A DNA stretch of 13,158 nt from Holosporaceae bacterium. GTDB lineage: Bacteria > Pseudomonadota > Alphaproteobacteria > UBA3830. Shown piece after piece: positions 5,961 through 13,158 of this stretch. Positions within the stretch are counted from its first letter, which is position 1; every line of letters starts with the position of its first letter. The position numbers and the translations under genes were made by a program. Where the stretch lies: NCBI GenBank assembly GCA_031258475.1, contig JAIRMS010000017.1, positions 1 through 13,158 on the forward strand. Direction: 5' to 3'. Under the pieces are notes generated by a model. That model did not search any database, was not told the origin of the DNA, and was given only the letters and a program-made list of their open reading frames with translations.

Positions 5961-7157
5961 ATGAAGAATATAGCGGTTTTGCTGGCAATCGCGGTGCTTT
6001 TTACCTCTGAAGCAAAAAAAACAGAAAAACAAAAAGCGACCAACAAGGAATTAATAAGCGCGGGACAGGCAGTCCTCATAGATCATGAAACCGGCGACTG
6101 TCTTTTCGAGAAGAACAAGGACGAAAAATGCGTTCCATCTTCCATGACCAAATTGATGACGTTGTACATATTATTCTCGGCGATTTCATCCGGTCGTATC
6201 AAGCTAGACGATGAATTTCCGGTAAGCGAAGCTGCGCAAAAAATGAAAGGCTCTCGCAGTTTTTTCCAGGCAGGAACCATGGCCAGGGTTGAGGATCTAA
6301 TCAGGAGTATTGTGGTCCACTCCGGAAACGACGCCTGCGTGGTGGTTGCAGAGAAAATTTCCGGTGATGAGGAAGCTTTTGCAGATGAAATGAACGAAAA
6401 AGCCCACAAATTCGGATTAAAAAACACTAATTTTGCAAATCCGACCGGAATGCCAGACGACGAACATTTTTCCTCCGTCGGCGATATAGCGATAATTTCT
6501 AGAAAAATTATTTCCGATTTTCCGCAGTTCTACCATTATTTTTCGGAAAAGGTTTTTACGGTTAATTCGATAACCCAAAAAAATCGCAATACCCTCCTGG
6601 GGAACTCTCTCAAAGTCGACGGTCTTAAAACCGGGAAAACGGATTCGGGAGGATATGGAATAGCCGTGTCGGCAGAAAACGATGGAAAACGTTTGATTGC
6701 CGTCGTAAACGGATGCAAAACCGCCAGGGCGAGAGCGCAGGATGCTAACAAGTTGTTGGCGCTTGGGTTTAGAGAATTTTCTCCCATTAAAATAGCGGAG
6801 GCCGGCAAACCGGTTACAGAAATTTCTGTTTGGCTGGGGATAAAGAACAAAGTAAATCTTTGCACCCACGAAGATATTGTCGTCTCGCTTCCCCAAAAAT
6901 ATAAAAAACTCCTGACTGTGGAAGCGAAATTGCGAGACCCTGTGGAAGCTCCGATCGTTCTCGGGGCAAAACTTGGAGAATTAATCTATAAATACGGAAA
7001 CGTCGTATCAAAATCCTATGATTTATTCACCTGTGAAGCGGTGGAGAAAGTTGGATTTTTCCAGAGAATGAAATTTTCGCTGAAACGTCTCATTTATGGC
7101 TATGAAGGCAATGTAAAAACCGGAGAAACTTTCGTTCGCATAAAGGACGTTCAATAG
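5961..7157 (+). CDS. dacA: D-alanyl-D-alanine carboxypeptidase (PBP5/6 type, peptidase S11)
   Basis: This 398-aa protein trims the terminal D-Ala from peptidoglycan pentapeptides in the periplasm. The ATG at 5961 is preferred over 5916 because it starts a clean signal peptide (MKNIAVLLAIAVLFTSEA). All three active-site motifs are present: S61-M-T-K64 (nucleophile Ser and Lys), S121-G-N123, and K223-T-G225 in LKTGKTDSGGYG. A PBP5 C-terminal beta domain follows (about 280-350). The end carries an amphipathic helix, FFQRMKFSLKRLIYG, the usual way this family sits on the outer face of the inner membrane. tmk begins within a few bases of the stop, so they form an operon. A cell-wall-trimming enzyme indicates that this organism still makes peptidoglycan. 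The dacA/dacC/dacF symbol choice is by family only. Confidence 0.95.
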   Translation: MKNIAVLLAIAVLFTSEAKKTEKQKATNKELISAGQAVLIDHETGDCLFEKNKDEKCVPSSMTKLMTLYILFSAISSGRIKLDDEFPVSEAAQKMKGSRSFFQAGTMARVEDLIRSIVVHSGNDACVVVAEKISGDEEAFADEMNEKAHKFGLKNTNFANPTGMPDDEHFSSVGDIAIISRKIISDFPQFYHYFSEKVFTVNSITQKNRNTLLGNSLKVDGLKTGKTDSGGYGIAVSAENDGKRLIAVVNGCKTARARAQDANKLLALGFREFSPIKIAEAGKPVTEISVWLGIKNKVNLCTHEDIVVSLPQKYKKLLTVEAKLRDPVEAPIVLGAKLGELIYKYGNVVSKSYDLFTCEAVEKVGFFQRMKFSLKRLIYGYEGNVKTGETFVRIKDVQ

Positions 7158-7168
7158 GATTGAGCATA

Positions 7169-7801
7169 GTGAGTCAGAGAGGGAAATTTATTGTTTTCGA
7201 AGGAGGAGAAGGAGTCGGCAAAACGACCCAGGCGAAGCTTTTGGCTCAAAAATTGCAGGAATTAAAACAAAAAGCGTATGTCACAAGAGAACCTGGCGGA
7301 GATGAAATCGGAGAGAAAATACGAGAAATCCTGAAAAGCTATCCGAAAATAGATTCCATATGCGAGATTTTGCTTATATTTGCGGCTCGTCGAGATCATT
7401 TTGTGAAACTGATATCTCCATTATTGGACGAGGGATATTTTGTTATCTGCGATAGATTTTACGATTCATCTCTAGTTTATCAAGGGCTTCTGAAGAATAT
7501 ATCCATCAAAGACATGATGGAACTAAAACGGATTTCCATCGGTGCTTTTGAGCCGGATCTCACAATAATATTGGACGTCAATACGGACATTTCACTTTCC
7601 AGAGTAGCGACTCGAAATTTAGTGAATGACGAGTATGATGAAATGAGCCAGAAAAAGCACGAGATAGTTAGGCGCGGTTTTCAGAAAACGGCGAGCATCT
7701 TTTCATTTCGTTCGGTGTTAATAAACGCAGAAGGATCTGAAAAAGCAGTGTTTTCCAGAGTTTGGAAAACATTTGAGAAAAAAATAAATATCAACGAATA
7801 A
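7169..7801 (+). CDS. tmk: Thymidylate kinase
   Basis: This enzyme of about 210 aa phosphorylates dTMP to dTDP with ATP, an essential cytoplasmic step in dTTP supply. The P-loop is GGEGVGKTT (residues 12-20), then REPGG (40-44), DRFYDSS (95-101, the DR(F/Y/H) motif), and the arginine-rich lid around SRVATRN and IVRRGF. The GTG at 7169 is chosen because AGGA (7156-7159) lies 9 bases upstream. A TTG at 7160 would add three residues but abuts that same AGGA. The gene follows dacA by 11 bases, matching the alphaproteobacterial dacA-tmk order, but holB, which commonly follows tmk there, is absent. Confidence 0.95.
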   Translation: MSQRGKFIVFEGGEGVGKTTQAKLLAQKLQELKQKAYVTREPGGDEIGEKIREILKSYPKIDSICEILLIFAARRDHFVKLISPLLDEGYFVICDRFYDSSLVYQGLLKNISIKDMMELKRISIGAFEPDLTIILDVNTDISLSRVATRNLVNDEYDEMSQKKHEIVRRGFQKTASIFSFRSVLINAEGSEKAVFSRVWKTFEKKININE

Positions 7802-7850
7802 TTAACTTTTTTAATGCAAAATAATATTTGTCCCGTATAGAGGAGATGTT

Positions 7851-9845
7851 ATGCGATTAATTTGTTTTTATGTAGCGTTTTTTGCAATCTTTAGTGTAAG
7901 GGCGGACCTGATTGCCACTCTCGTGACGGAGGCCCTTCGTATCAAACATATGGCGGACGACTTGGGCAATAACAAAAAAACTACCAGCAGCAACCAATAT
8001 AAAAAACCTTCAAAGCAAAATCGGAATCAAAGCAACCGTCGCCTCTCTGATGGAGAAACTTATGTTGTGAAACCCAACGACAGTGGGCAAAATTCAAATA
8101 CTCCCATGATACGGAGACAGCAGTTTTTTTCTGAGGGCTATATCAAAGAAATACATATCAGTCCCCGTGGAGATAAAAGCGCCTATATTGCCAAAAATAA
8201 TGAATGGCGTAGTATTCACGTACTTCCCATAGTTGGTCAGAACGCGTTCGCCAATATAATAAACGACGAAAATCACATTAAAAAAATGCGTTTTGTCGGC
8301 AATAAATACATAGTCTACGTATATTCCGATGAAAACAATAATATGAAGTTGATATCGGTCAATTTGGAAACGAAGGAACGAAAAGATATATCTCCGATAG
8401 ATGATGCAAAATCCATTCATATTGCAAATGGGAAGAACGCAATAATGACAATTTCATATAATGGCAGAGGATATTTCCTTCACAAAATTGATTTGTTGAG
8501 CGGTTTTACGCAACTGGTAAAGGAAGATGTCGCCCCCATAGTCGCCATCTTCGACAATGATTTAAAATTAAAACTCTGTTACAAAAACATATCCGGTCAG
8601 ACGGCCGATGTTTTTATCAACGATGGAACAACGAACGGTAGACAGATAGATCAGATCAATCTACGACAAGAAAAGTATATTTCTGCAACAGACGGTTATT
8701 GTTGGAAACTAAGCGTCGGCAAGAATAATCAAATGCGACTGGCATCTTTCAACTTAAAAAATAATGCCCAAAGTCAAATTATCATGGAAGGCGTTTCCGA
8801 ACTATCAGATTGCGAGGTGCTATTTGGTGAAAATGGAACTCCTTTGCTTGCAACGCTCTGCCGAAACCGAAGAGTTACCGTGCCGCTCTGCAATTCGGCA
8901 AAACGTCCCATCGAGCGTCTAAATCGTGAACTGGGGAAAAGTGATTGGCATATTGTGGACTCAACCCAGGACAGAAAAGTATGGCTTGTGTGCGCCAGTG
9001 ATCCTCGAAAACCAAACAAATACTATCTCTATGACACCGAAAATGGAAATAAAAAACAGGTGGCAACGTCCATTAATTCACTGGAAAAAACAAATCTACC
9101 GACAACAAAATGGGTAAAAATACCAACGAGAGATGGCTCCTCTATCCGGGGATATTTAACCAAAAATTATTCTGATAAATCCCCGTTGGTGATCATGGTT
9201 CATTCTGGGAAACGATATAATTGGGAATTTTATCCACTTGTTCAACTACTTGCCAACAGAGGGTATAGCACTCTGTGCATAAATTATCGCACCAACAGTG
9301 ATGAAATGGTGGGAGCAGAATTTACCAGGGGAACCATGGATATACTGGATTCCGCAAATTATGCCCTAAAAAACAAAATCACCTCTGCCGGAAATATTAG
9401 CATAATCGCCTCGAAAAAAGGGGCGTCCCATGCGGTGCCGGCATTCTTGAAAAATCCTAAATTATTTACCAGTTGCATCCTGCTATCTCCCATATTTCCG
9501 AGTGGAAACAATCCTCTTTTGAACAAAAAAACACTGAATGAAATAAGGAAACCATTGATTGTTATAAGTAACGCTCAAAACGCCCGGAATGCGTACTCTT
9601 CTTCCGCTGGCCTGGGATCTCTCTTCTCATACATATTATGCAAAGAAGCAAAGCATAACAATTTGACGGCCGGATTAATTGAAACATCTCTAGCGAAAGC
9701 GCACAAAAATCCCAAATATGAAAAAATTTCCGCAAAGGATCTGGGGGAAGCAATTCCGTTATTTGACGGATTTGGCCTAATTAAAAATAACTGGACCGAA
9801 TTTAATCCAGAAGAGGAAAATGAGTCCAACTACGATATGTTGTGA
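7851..9845 (+). CDS. Exported S9/prolyl-oligopeptidase-like protein lacking catalytic residues
   Basis: This 664-aa protein has a strong ribosome site, AGAGGAG at 7839-7845, 5 bases before the ATG. Residues 1-18 (MRLICFYVAFFAIFSVRA) form a signal peptide with cleavage expected after A18. Residues about 40-80 are polar low complexity (K/N/Q/S). Residues about 100-410 show repeated short strands such as EIHISPRGDKSAYIAKN, as in the beta-propeller of S9 peptidases. From W421 (WVKIPTRDGSSIRGYLTKN) an alpha/beta-hydrolase domain follows, with SPLVIMVHSGKRYNWEFYP (HGGP region) and QLLANRGYSTLCINYR. The nucleophile elbow, normally GxSxGG, reads A520-S-K-K-G524, so the Ser position is K522. The acid site (normally GxxDxxV) reads ISNAQNARN, and no final His motif is seen. 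It probably folds like an S9 protein but is not a serine hydrolase. It lies 49 bases after tmk. Confidence 0.8.
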   Translation: MRLICFYVAFFAIFSVRADLIATLVTEALRIKHMADDLGNNKKTTSSNQYKKPSKQNRNQSNRRLSDGETYVVKPNDSGQNSNTPMIRRQQFFSEGYIKEIHISPRGDKSAYIAKNNEWRSIHVLPIVGQNAFANIINDENHIKKMRFVGNKYIVYVYSDENNNMKLISVNLETKERKDISPIDDAKSIHIANGKNAIMTISYNGRGYFLHKIDLLSGFTQLVKEDVAPIVAIFDNDLKLKLCYKNISGQTADVFINDGTTNGRQIDQINLRQEKYISATDGYCWKLSVGKNNQMRLASFNLKNNAQSQIIMEGVSELSDCEVLFGENGTPLLATLCRNRRVTVPLCNSAKRPIERLNRELGKSDWHIVDSTQDRKVWLVCASDPRKPNKYYLYDTENGNKKQVATSINSLEKTNLPTTKWVKIPTRDGSSIRGYLTKNYSDKSPLVIMVHSGKRYNWEFYPLVQLLANRGYSTLCINYRTNSDEMVGAEFTRGTMDILDSANYALKNKITSAGNISIIASKKGASHAVPAFLKNPKLFTSCILLSPIFPSGNNPLLNKKTLNEIRKPLIVISNAQNARNAYSSSAGLGSLFSYILCKEAKHNNLTAGLIETSLAKAHKNPKYEKISAKDLGEAIPLFDGFGLIKNNWTEFNPEEENESNYDML

Positions 9846-10209
9846 TGCCTGCATAGTCTTCAGCAGGGATTGCACACTAATTGTATACATTTTTATTCCG
9901 TAAAATTCATTCCGCGTTATACAATTACCTCTTCATAAAATATGCACAATTGACTGAACAACCACATGGATCCATGTCGATCATTTTATAACAAAAACCG
10001 GTAGAATTCAGATTCCTGTGATGGAAAATCTTTGTTCCCCTATTTTTTATGGTTCAAGAGCAGATTAGAGCGGGGATTTTCTTAGTCTATTCAACAATAA
10101 TTTATAAATATTTTCATGTCCATGATTGAAGCGCCATTCAGTCTCCTTCAAGTGTAGGTAGAACTTCTCTTTTCGATTGAGTAGATTTTCTTATAGGATA
10201 AGGTAGGAT
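9846..10209. other. non-coding gap after the S9-like gene
   Basis: About 365 AT-rich bases separate the S9-like gene from the transposase remnant. I see no gene-like frame. Two structures are visible. CCTGC at 9848-9852 and GCAGG at 9863-9867 could form a weak stem just after the stop, without a T-run. ACATGGATCCATGT at 9964-9977 is a perfect 14-base palindrome of unknown meaning. The region may be decayed coding or element DNA. Confidence 0.4.
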
Positions 10210-10215
10210 ATATCA

Positions 10216-10733
10216 AAGAAGAATATATACATAAGAAGAGCTCATATTTCTGGGGCCAAATTTAGGGAGATTTTGCGTCTGTTTGGAGCAGAATAAACGA
10301 CCCCGCAGCAAGCAGCGGGGTATTTAGTTGATCTTTGGGCTTTTTCTCTTGATCATGCGCAGCAAGCAGCGGGGAACATATCCCTAAATAGAGATTTAAC
10401 GGCGACTCAAATCTCTGAAGTGGCAAGATTGGAGAGGAAGACGGTAAACAGGATTTTGCAACTTTTGCGAGCGAGAATTGCTGAATTTGCGGAAGAAGAA
10501 TCGTATTTCAGCAGCGGAGAAATAGAAGTTGATGAAAGTTACTTTGGAGCGAGAAGAGTTCGAGGTAAGAGGGGTCGGAGAGCATCAGGGAAAACGAAAG
10601 TATTTGGCATGAAAAAGCGAGAGGACAAAGTATATACGCAGATAGTTGGGAATTGTTCAGCGGAGGAGTTGGTATCGATAATCAAGAGGTAGCGCCGAAC
10701 GGCTTAACGATTTACAGCGACGAATTCGCGTTT
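10216..10733 (+). pseudogene. IS1595-type transposase remnant, interrupted, frameshifted and truncated
   Basis: Three pieces of one DDE transposase can be traced. Piece 1 (10216-10293) reads KKNIYIRRAHISGAKFREIL then RLFGAE, the usual N-terminus of IS1595-family transposases, and ends at TAA 10294. Piece 2, in the same frame from about 10384, reads LNRDLTATQISEVARLERKT, and continues through GEIEVDESYFGARRVRGKRG with the first catalytic Asp, to NCSAEELVSIIKR and TAG at 10690. Piece 3 (10692-10733), in another frame, reads APNGLTIYSDEFAF with the second catalytic Asp. The last catalytic residue and the rest of the protein are missing. Between pieces 1 and 2 lies about 90 bases of repeat DNA. 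No intact start codon is seen. A GTG-started frame at 10420-10692 is only the middle fragment. It cannot be functional. Confidence 0.85.
10300..10374. repeat. GC hairpin plus 16-bp direct repeat inserted in the transposase remnant
   Basis: ACCCCGC at 10300-10306 and GCGGGGT at 10315-10321 form a perfect 7-bp stem. The 16-mer GCAGCAAGCAGCGGGG occurs at 10305-10320 and again at 10359-10374, a period of 54 bases. The second copy has lost the left half of the stem. The block sits exactly where the transposase homology is broken, so it is most simply an insertion followed by partial duplication or recombination. Flanking it, ATTTAGGGA (10260-10268) and TCCCTAAAT (10381-10389) are inverted copies. 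Confidence 0.7.
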
Positions 10734-10800
10734 CTAGTTTCTTCACAGCCTCATCTCTTTTTTTCTTCTTTTTCCTGTTCATCTTTCGATATGGCCCCCG

Positions 10801-12957
10801 CTATTCCTCCTTAGGAGTTTGAGTGCTAGCATCTTTTTTTCCTTCAGATTGAGACGTTGTTGTATCCTTTGATCCTTCCTGGTCATCATCCTCTACTTTT
10901 TCTTCATAGTCTGCATGATCAACATCCTTGCCATCGATTCTTTTATACATAAATACATACGCATCTTTTGAATGCTTGAAGTTACCTCCGTTATTCTCAG
11001 CTATTGAAGGTCCGTTTGCGGTATACCATTTATTTTCTTTGTCATTAAGTATTGTTGCTGTATAGTGACCGCCTTCTACTGTCCCTGCATGATTTACTAC
11101 AGCTTTTAATCTATAGTACACTCCATTTTGATTGGAATTTTTCAATTCAGTGCTTAACAGTTCCTCAGGTATTTTTAGTACCTTATTATATGCTATGTCG
11201 TCTCCGATTTTGAATTCTCCACGTGTGCTGATAATTTGCCGAAATCTTTCTAATCGCAAAATCAGAACATCAGGAAGATTTTCAAATTCAGTGGAAGTAA
11301 CAATGTCCCTGCTTTGTCTGCATGTTCCGCATGTATATTCAATTTTTTTTTGGTCAAATGTCTTTTTAAGACATTCACTGATACTTTTTCCACCAAGAAC
11401 AATTTCCAGACAACTATCTTCAAGATCTTTCTTGCTTGTTATTTTCCCGCAATTAGGACAATAAAAGCTTGAACATAAACCTCTTAGCTCTGTTCGTTGC
11501 TTGGCAACTTCTCCCACAATATCTCCAATTACCTCGTACGCGTCCTTCTCCGCTACAGATGTTCCTAATCCTTTTATAACTTCGGCGTATTGCGTAGTAG
11601 TAGAATTTCTTGCTACTTGTCCAATGAGTTTATAAAGAGTTCTTAATCCTATTTTATCTCCGTCATCTTCTGCCGCTATGATATATCCATTAGCAGATTC
11701 CCTATTTTTTCCCATTGCATCAAATAACACTTTTATTGCTTTGATAAATTTGTCGTCGCCTTTGTATGTTGTTATAAAATTACATACTGGATCACATGCA
11801 AGCAAAAATTGGAAAGCAGCATTAGCATAACAATGACGATCAAACCACTCAAGTCCCACCATACCTTTGGGTATTTCTGACCCTTTTGTTACGGCCACCT
11901 CTTTCGTCGCCAAGTCATCTACAGTTAGTTTAGCGGTGGCTTCCTTTTCGGATTTTGGAGATGGAGCGATGCTCAATGAGGTATCTGATGGTGTAGCTCC
12001 ATCCCCTATCTTTAAAAATTCTGTCAAATTACATAGTTGCTTCATTTTATTAAGCCCTTCCATATCTTTTCTAAAAGAAATTTCGAAAGGACCTGCTTGA
12101 GCGCATACTTTCAATGGGTATTGTTTTAAATTTTCATCAGTGAAACCGCGGCTTACGACGCCAATGAAATTGCAATCGTTGAATAATTTATTATTAGCAT
12201 GGGCCAAAAACATCGCGCAATTCAGACAGGATAATTTTGTACTGAATACATTTTTTGATATTCTCCATTTATTCGGATTTTTAAGTGCTGCCTGGATTGT
12301 TTTTTGCAACGCCTCACGATTTGCAACTTGTAACGCGTTTATATCAATATTTCTAAGTATATGATCGACCAAAGCCTGTATTTCTGTATGCGATGCCAAC
12401 TCCATAATTGATCTGATTTTATTGCCAAATGGCAACAAAGTTGCATCGATGTATCCCTTACCCCAATCTCCCTGTGCATATGTGTTAAACAGCAGTCCTT
12501 TATCAAAAAACATGCGCATTTCATAAGTTTGCCAACTCTCTCTCTTTCTGTGTTGTCTCAATTTTTGTATCACTTCGTCGACAGCTTTTCTATCTATAGG
12601 AAGGCAGTCCGTTTTTTCCCCATACGAAAAAGTTACTTGATTTTCACCAAACTTGATTGTTCGTGATTTATCGCGCGTTTCTACACTCACACGGTCAGGT
12701 ATAAGCTCATGTACACATTCGAGGTAGACAATCAATCCATCCAGTATATTGCTAATACAATCGGGAGCTTTTTTTGATTTATCGGATTGAATGAATCTTT
12801 CAATATCCCGGTTAAGTTTACTTTGATCAACAGCCTTGCCTTTAAAGCCAAATTGACATATTAAATCAAAGGCTGTACCATTCTTTTTAACCACTCCAGA
12901 ACGATAAGTTTTTCTTTTCCATGTTTTCGTATCCTGCGTCCACAGTAATACTAACAC
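10801..12957 (-). CDS. USP-type ubiquitin C-terminal hydrolase (peptidase C19), 5' end cut by IS
   Basis: From the GTG at 12957 the frame encodes 718 residues. USP enzymes remove ubiquitin from proteins and belong to eukaryotes, so in a bacterium this suggests an effector acting on host ubiquitin. The Cys box is VGLEWFDRHCYANAAFQFLL (catalytic C376). A zinc ribbon has C500-P-N-C503 and C543-G-T-C546. LPDVLILRLERF matches the USP core. The His box is YRLKAVVNHAGTVEGGHYTA (H631), followed by WYTANGPSI with N648 as third triad residue and AYVFMYKR. Residues 1-330 match nothing I know. The tail is acidic and S/T-rich. No ribosome site precedes the GTG, and sense codons continue upstream to 13041, where an IS5-type element begins. 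The true N-terminus is therefore lost, and the gene may be silent or expressed only from a new start. Confidence 0.85.
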   Translation of the reverse strand: MLVLLWTQDTKTWKRKTYRSGVVKKNGTAFDLICQFGFKGKAVDQSKLNRDIERFIQSDKSKKAPDCISNILDGLIVYLECVHELIPDRVSVETRDKSRTIKFGENQVTFSYGEKTDCLPIDRKAVDEVIQKLRQHRKRESWQTYEMRMFFDKGLLFNTYAQGDWGKGYIDATLLPFGNKIRSIMELASHTEIQALVDHILRNIDINALQVANREALQKTIQAALKNPNKWRISKNVFSTKLSCLNCAMFLAHANNKLFNDCNFIGVVSRGFTDENLKQYPLKVCAQAGPFEISFRKDMEGLNKMKQLCNLTEFLKIGDGATPSDTSLSIAPSPKSEKEATAKLTVDDLATKEVAVTKGSEIPKGMVGLEWFDRHCYANAAFQFLLACDPVCNFITTYKGDDKFIKAIKVLFDAMGKNRESANGYIIAAEDDGDKIGLRTLYKLIGQVARNSTTTQYAEVIKGLGTSVAEKDAYEVIGDIVGEVAKQRTELRGLCSSFYCPNCGKITSKKDLEDSCLEIVLGGKSISECLKKTFDQKKIEYTCGTCRQSRDIVTSTEFENLPDVLILRLERFRQIISTRGEFKIGDDIAYNKVLKIPEELLSTELKNSNQNGVYYRLKAVVNHAGTVEGGHYTATILNDKENKWYTANGPSIAENNGGNFKHSKDAYVFMYKRIDGKDVDHADYEEKVEDDDQEGSKDTTTSQSEGKKDASTQTPKEE

Positions 12958-13041
12958 ATTTGAGTCAGAGCCTTCTCTTGCAGACGATATCGCATACTGT
13001 ACATTTTCTGAAGTCCAACCGTCAAAAGAATTGGAGCTTTC

Positions 13042-13158
13042 TAGGGCTTGTCGTCAGGAGAGGGATCTGATATGATAGCGTAGTTATTGTAGTATGGAGA
13101 ATGACTATGCAACAATTGGCGCACAGGAGACATGATATAACAGATAGGGTATGGTCTC
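13042..13158 (+). mobile_element. left end of an IS5-type insertion sequence, running off the window
   Basis: The open reading frame of the USP gene (minus strand) ends its protein-like composition at 13041 and hits a stop 13 bases later. The plus strand from about 13042 (CTAGGGCTTGTCGTCAGGAG) looks like a terminal repeat of an IS, followed about 60 bases later by a transposase start. CTAG or TA would fit the short TNA/TA targets of IS5/IS427-group elements. The other end is outside the window, so the repeat and target duplication cannot be checked. Confidence 0.65.
13107..13158 (+). CDS. IS5-family (IS427-like) transposase, N-terminal fragment at window edge
   Basis: The frame from ATG 13107 reads MQQLAHRRHDITDRVWS and leaves the window. 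The RHDITDxxW opening is typical of IS5-family transposases of the IS427 group (DDE enzymes, cut-and-paste). GGAGA at 13096-13100 lies 6 bases before the ATG; an in-frame ATG at 13101 is less well spaced. Intactness cannot be judged. Confidence 0.7.
   Translation, partial: MQQLAHRRHDITDRVWS

Noticed and set aside
10420..10692. A complete 90-aa transposase gene
   Set aside because: Homology extends both upstream (from 10216) and downstream in another frame (to 10733), so this is the middle fragment of a broken gene.
1..13158. CRISPR array, tRNA or rRNA genes, phage or secretion-system cluster
   Set aside because: No regularly spaced repeats, cloverleaf-like sequence or relevant protein families were seen.

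Overview
The window reads as a piece of the chromosome of a host-associated alphaproteobacterium, most likely an obligate intracellular symbiont of the Rickettsiales/Holosporales type. Four things point there. A dacA-type carboxypeptidase gene lies directly before tmk, a pairing typical of Alphaproteobacteria. The intergenic DNA carries dispersed palindromic repeats of the kind whose translation gives HCEERSD-like peptides. There is a large eukaryote-like ubiquitin hydrolase gene. Several genes encode exported proteins with no obvious housekeeping role. The exact lineage cannot be fixed from the sequence alone.

Layout, left to right. The left edge holds the start of an IS200/IS605 tnpA on the minus strand, with a small hairpin behind it that may belong to the element's end. 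Then come ychF (+) and an exported DsbA-like thioredoxin-fold protein with a long N-terminal spacer (+). About 320 bases of non-coding DNA follow, built from two kinds of dispersed repeat. Next are a small exported Cys-containing protein (-), cutA (+), and a tightly coupled minus-strand cluster: a small ORF invaded by a palindromic repeat, a GNAT acetyltransferase and a five-helix membrane protein. The membrane protein gene overlaps cutA tail to tail. An exported, extremely lysine-rich protein (-) faces the dacA-type D,D-carboxypeptidase (+), which is followed by tmk (+) and a large exported protein (+). That last protein has the fold signature of an S9/prolyl-oligopeptidase hydrolase but has lost its catalytic residues.

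The right third is accessory DNA. It contains a wrecked IS1595-type transposase, itself interrupted by a repeated GC hairpin. Next comes a 718-codon USP-type deubiquitinase (-) with an intact Cys/His/Asn triad and zinc ribbon, whose 5' end is cut by an IS5-type element running off the right edge.

How it fits together: ychF, cutA, dacA and tmk are housekeeping genes (ribosome-associated ATPase, metal tolerance, peptidoglycan trimming, dTTP synthesis). The exported 164-aa protein, the lysine-rich protein, the dead S9-like protein and the USP are the candidate host-interaction genes. I see no multi-gene defence or secretion system. The strongest biological signals are the bacterial USP deubiquitinase broken by an IS element, the pseudo-peptidase, and the repeat that inserted into, and may now drive translation of, a small gene.
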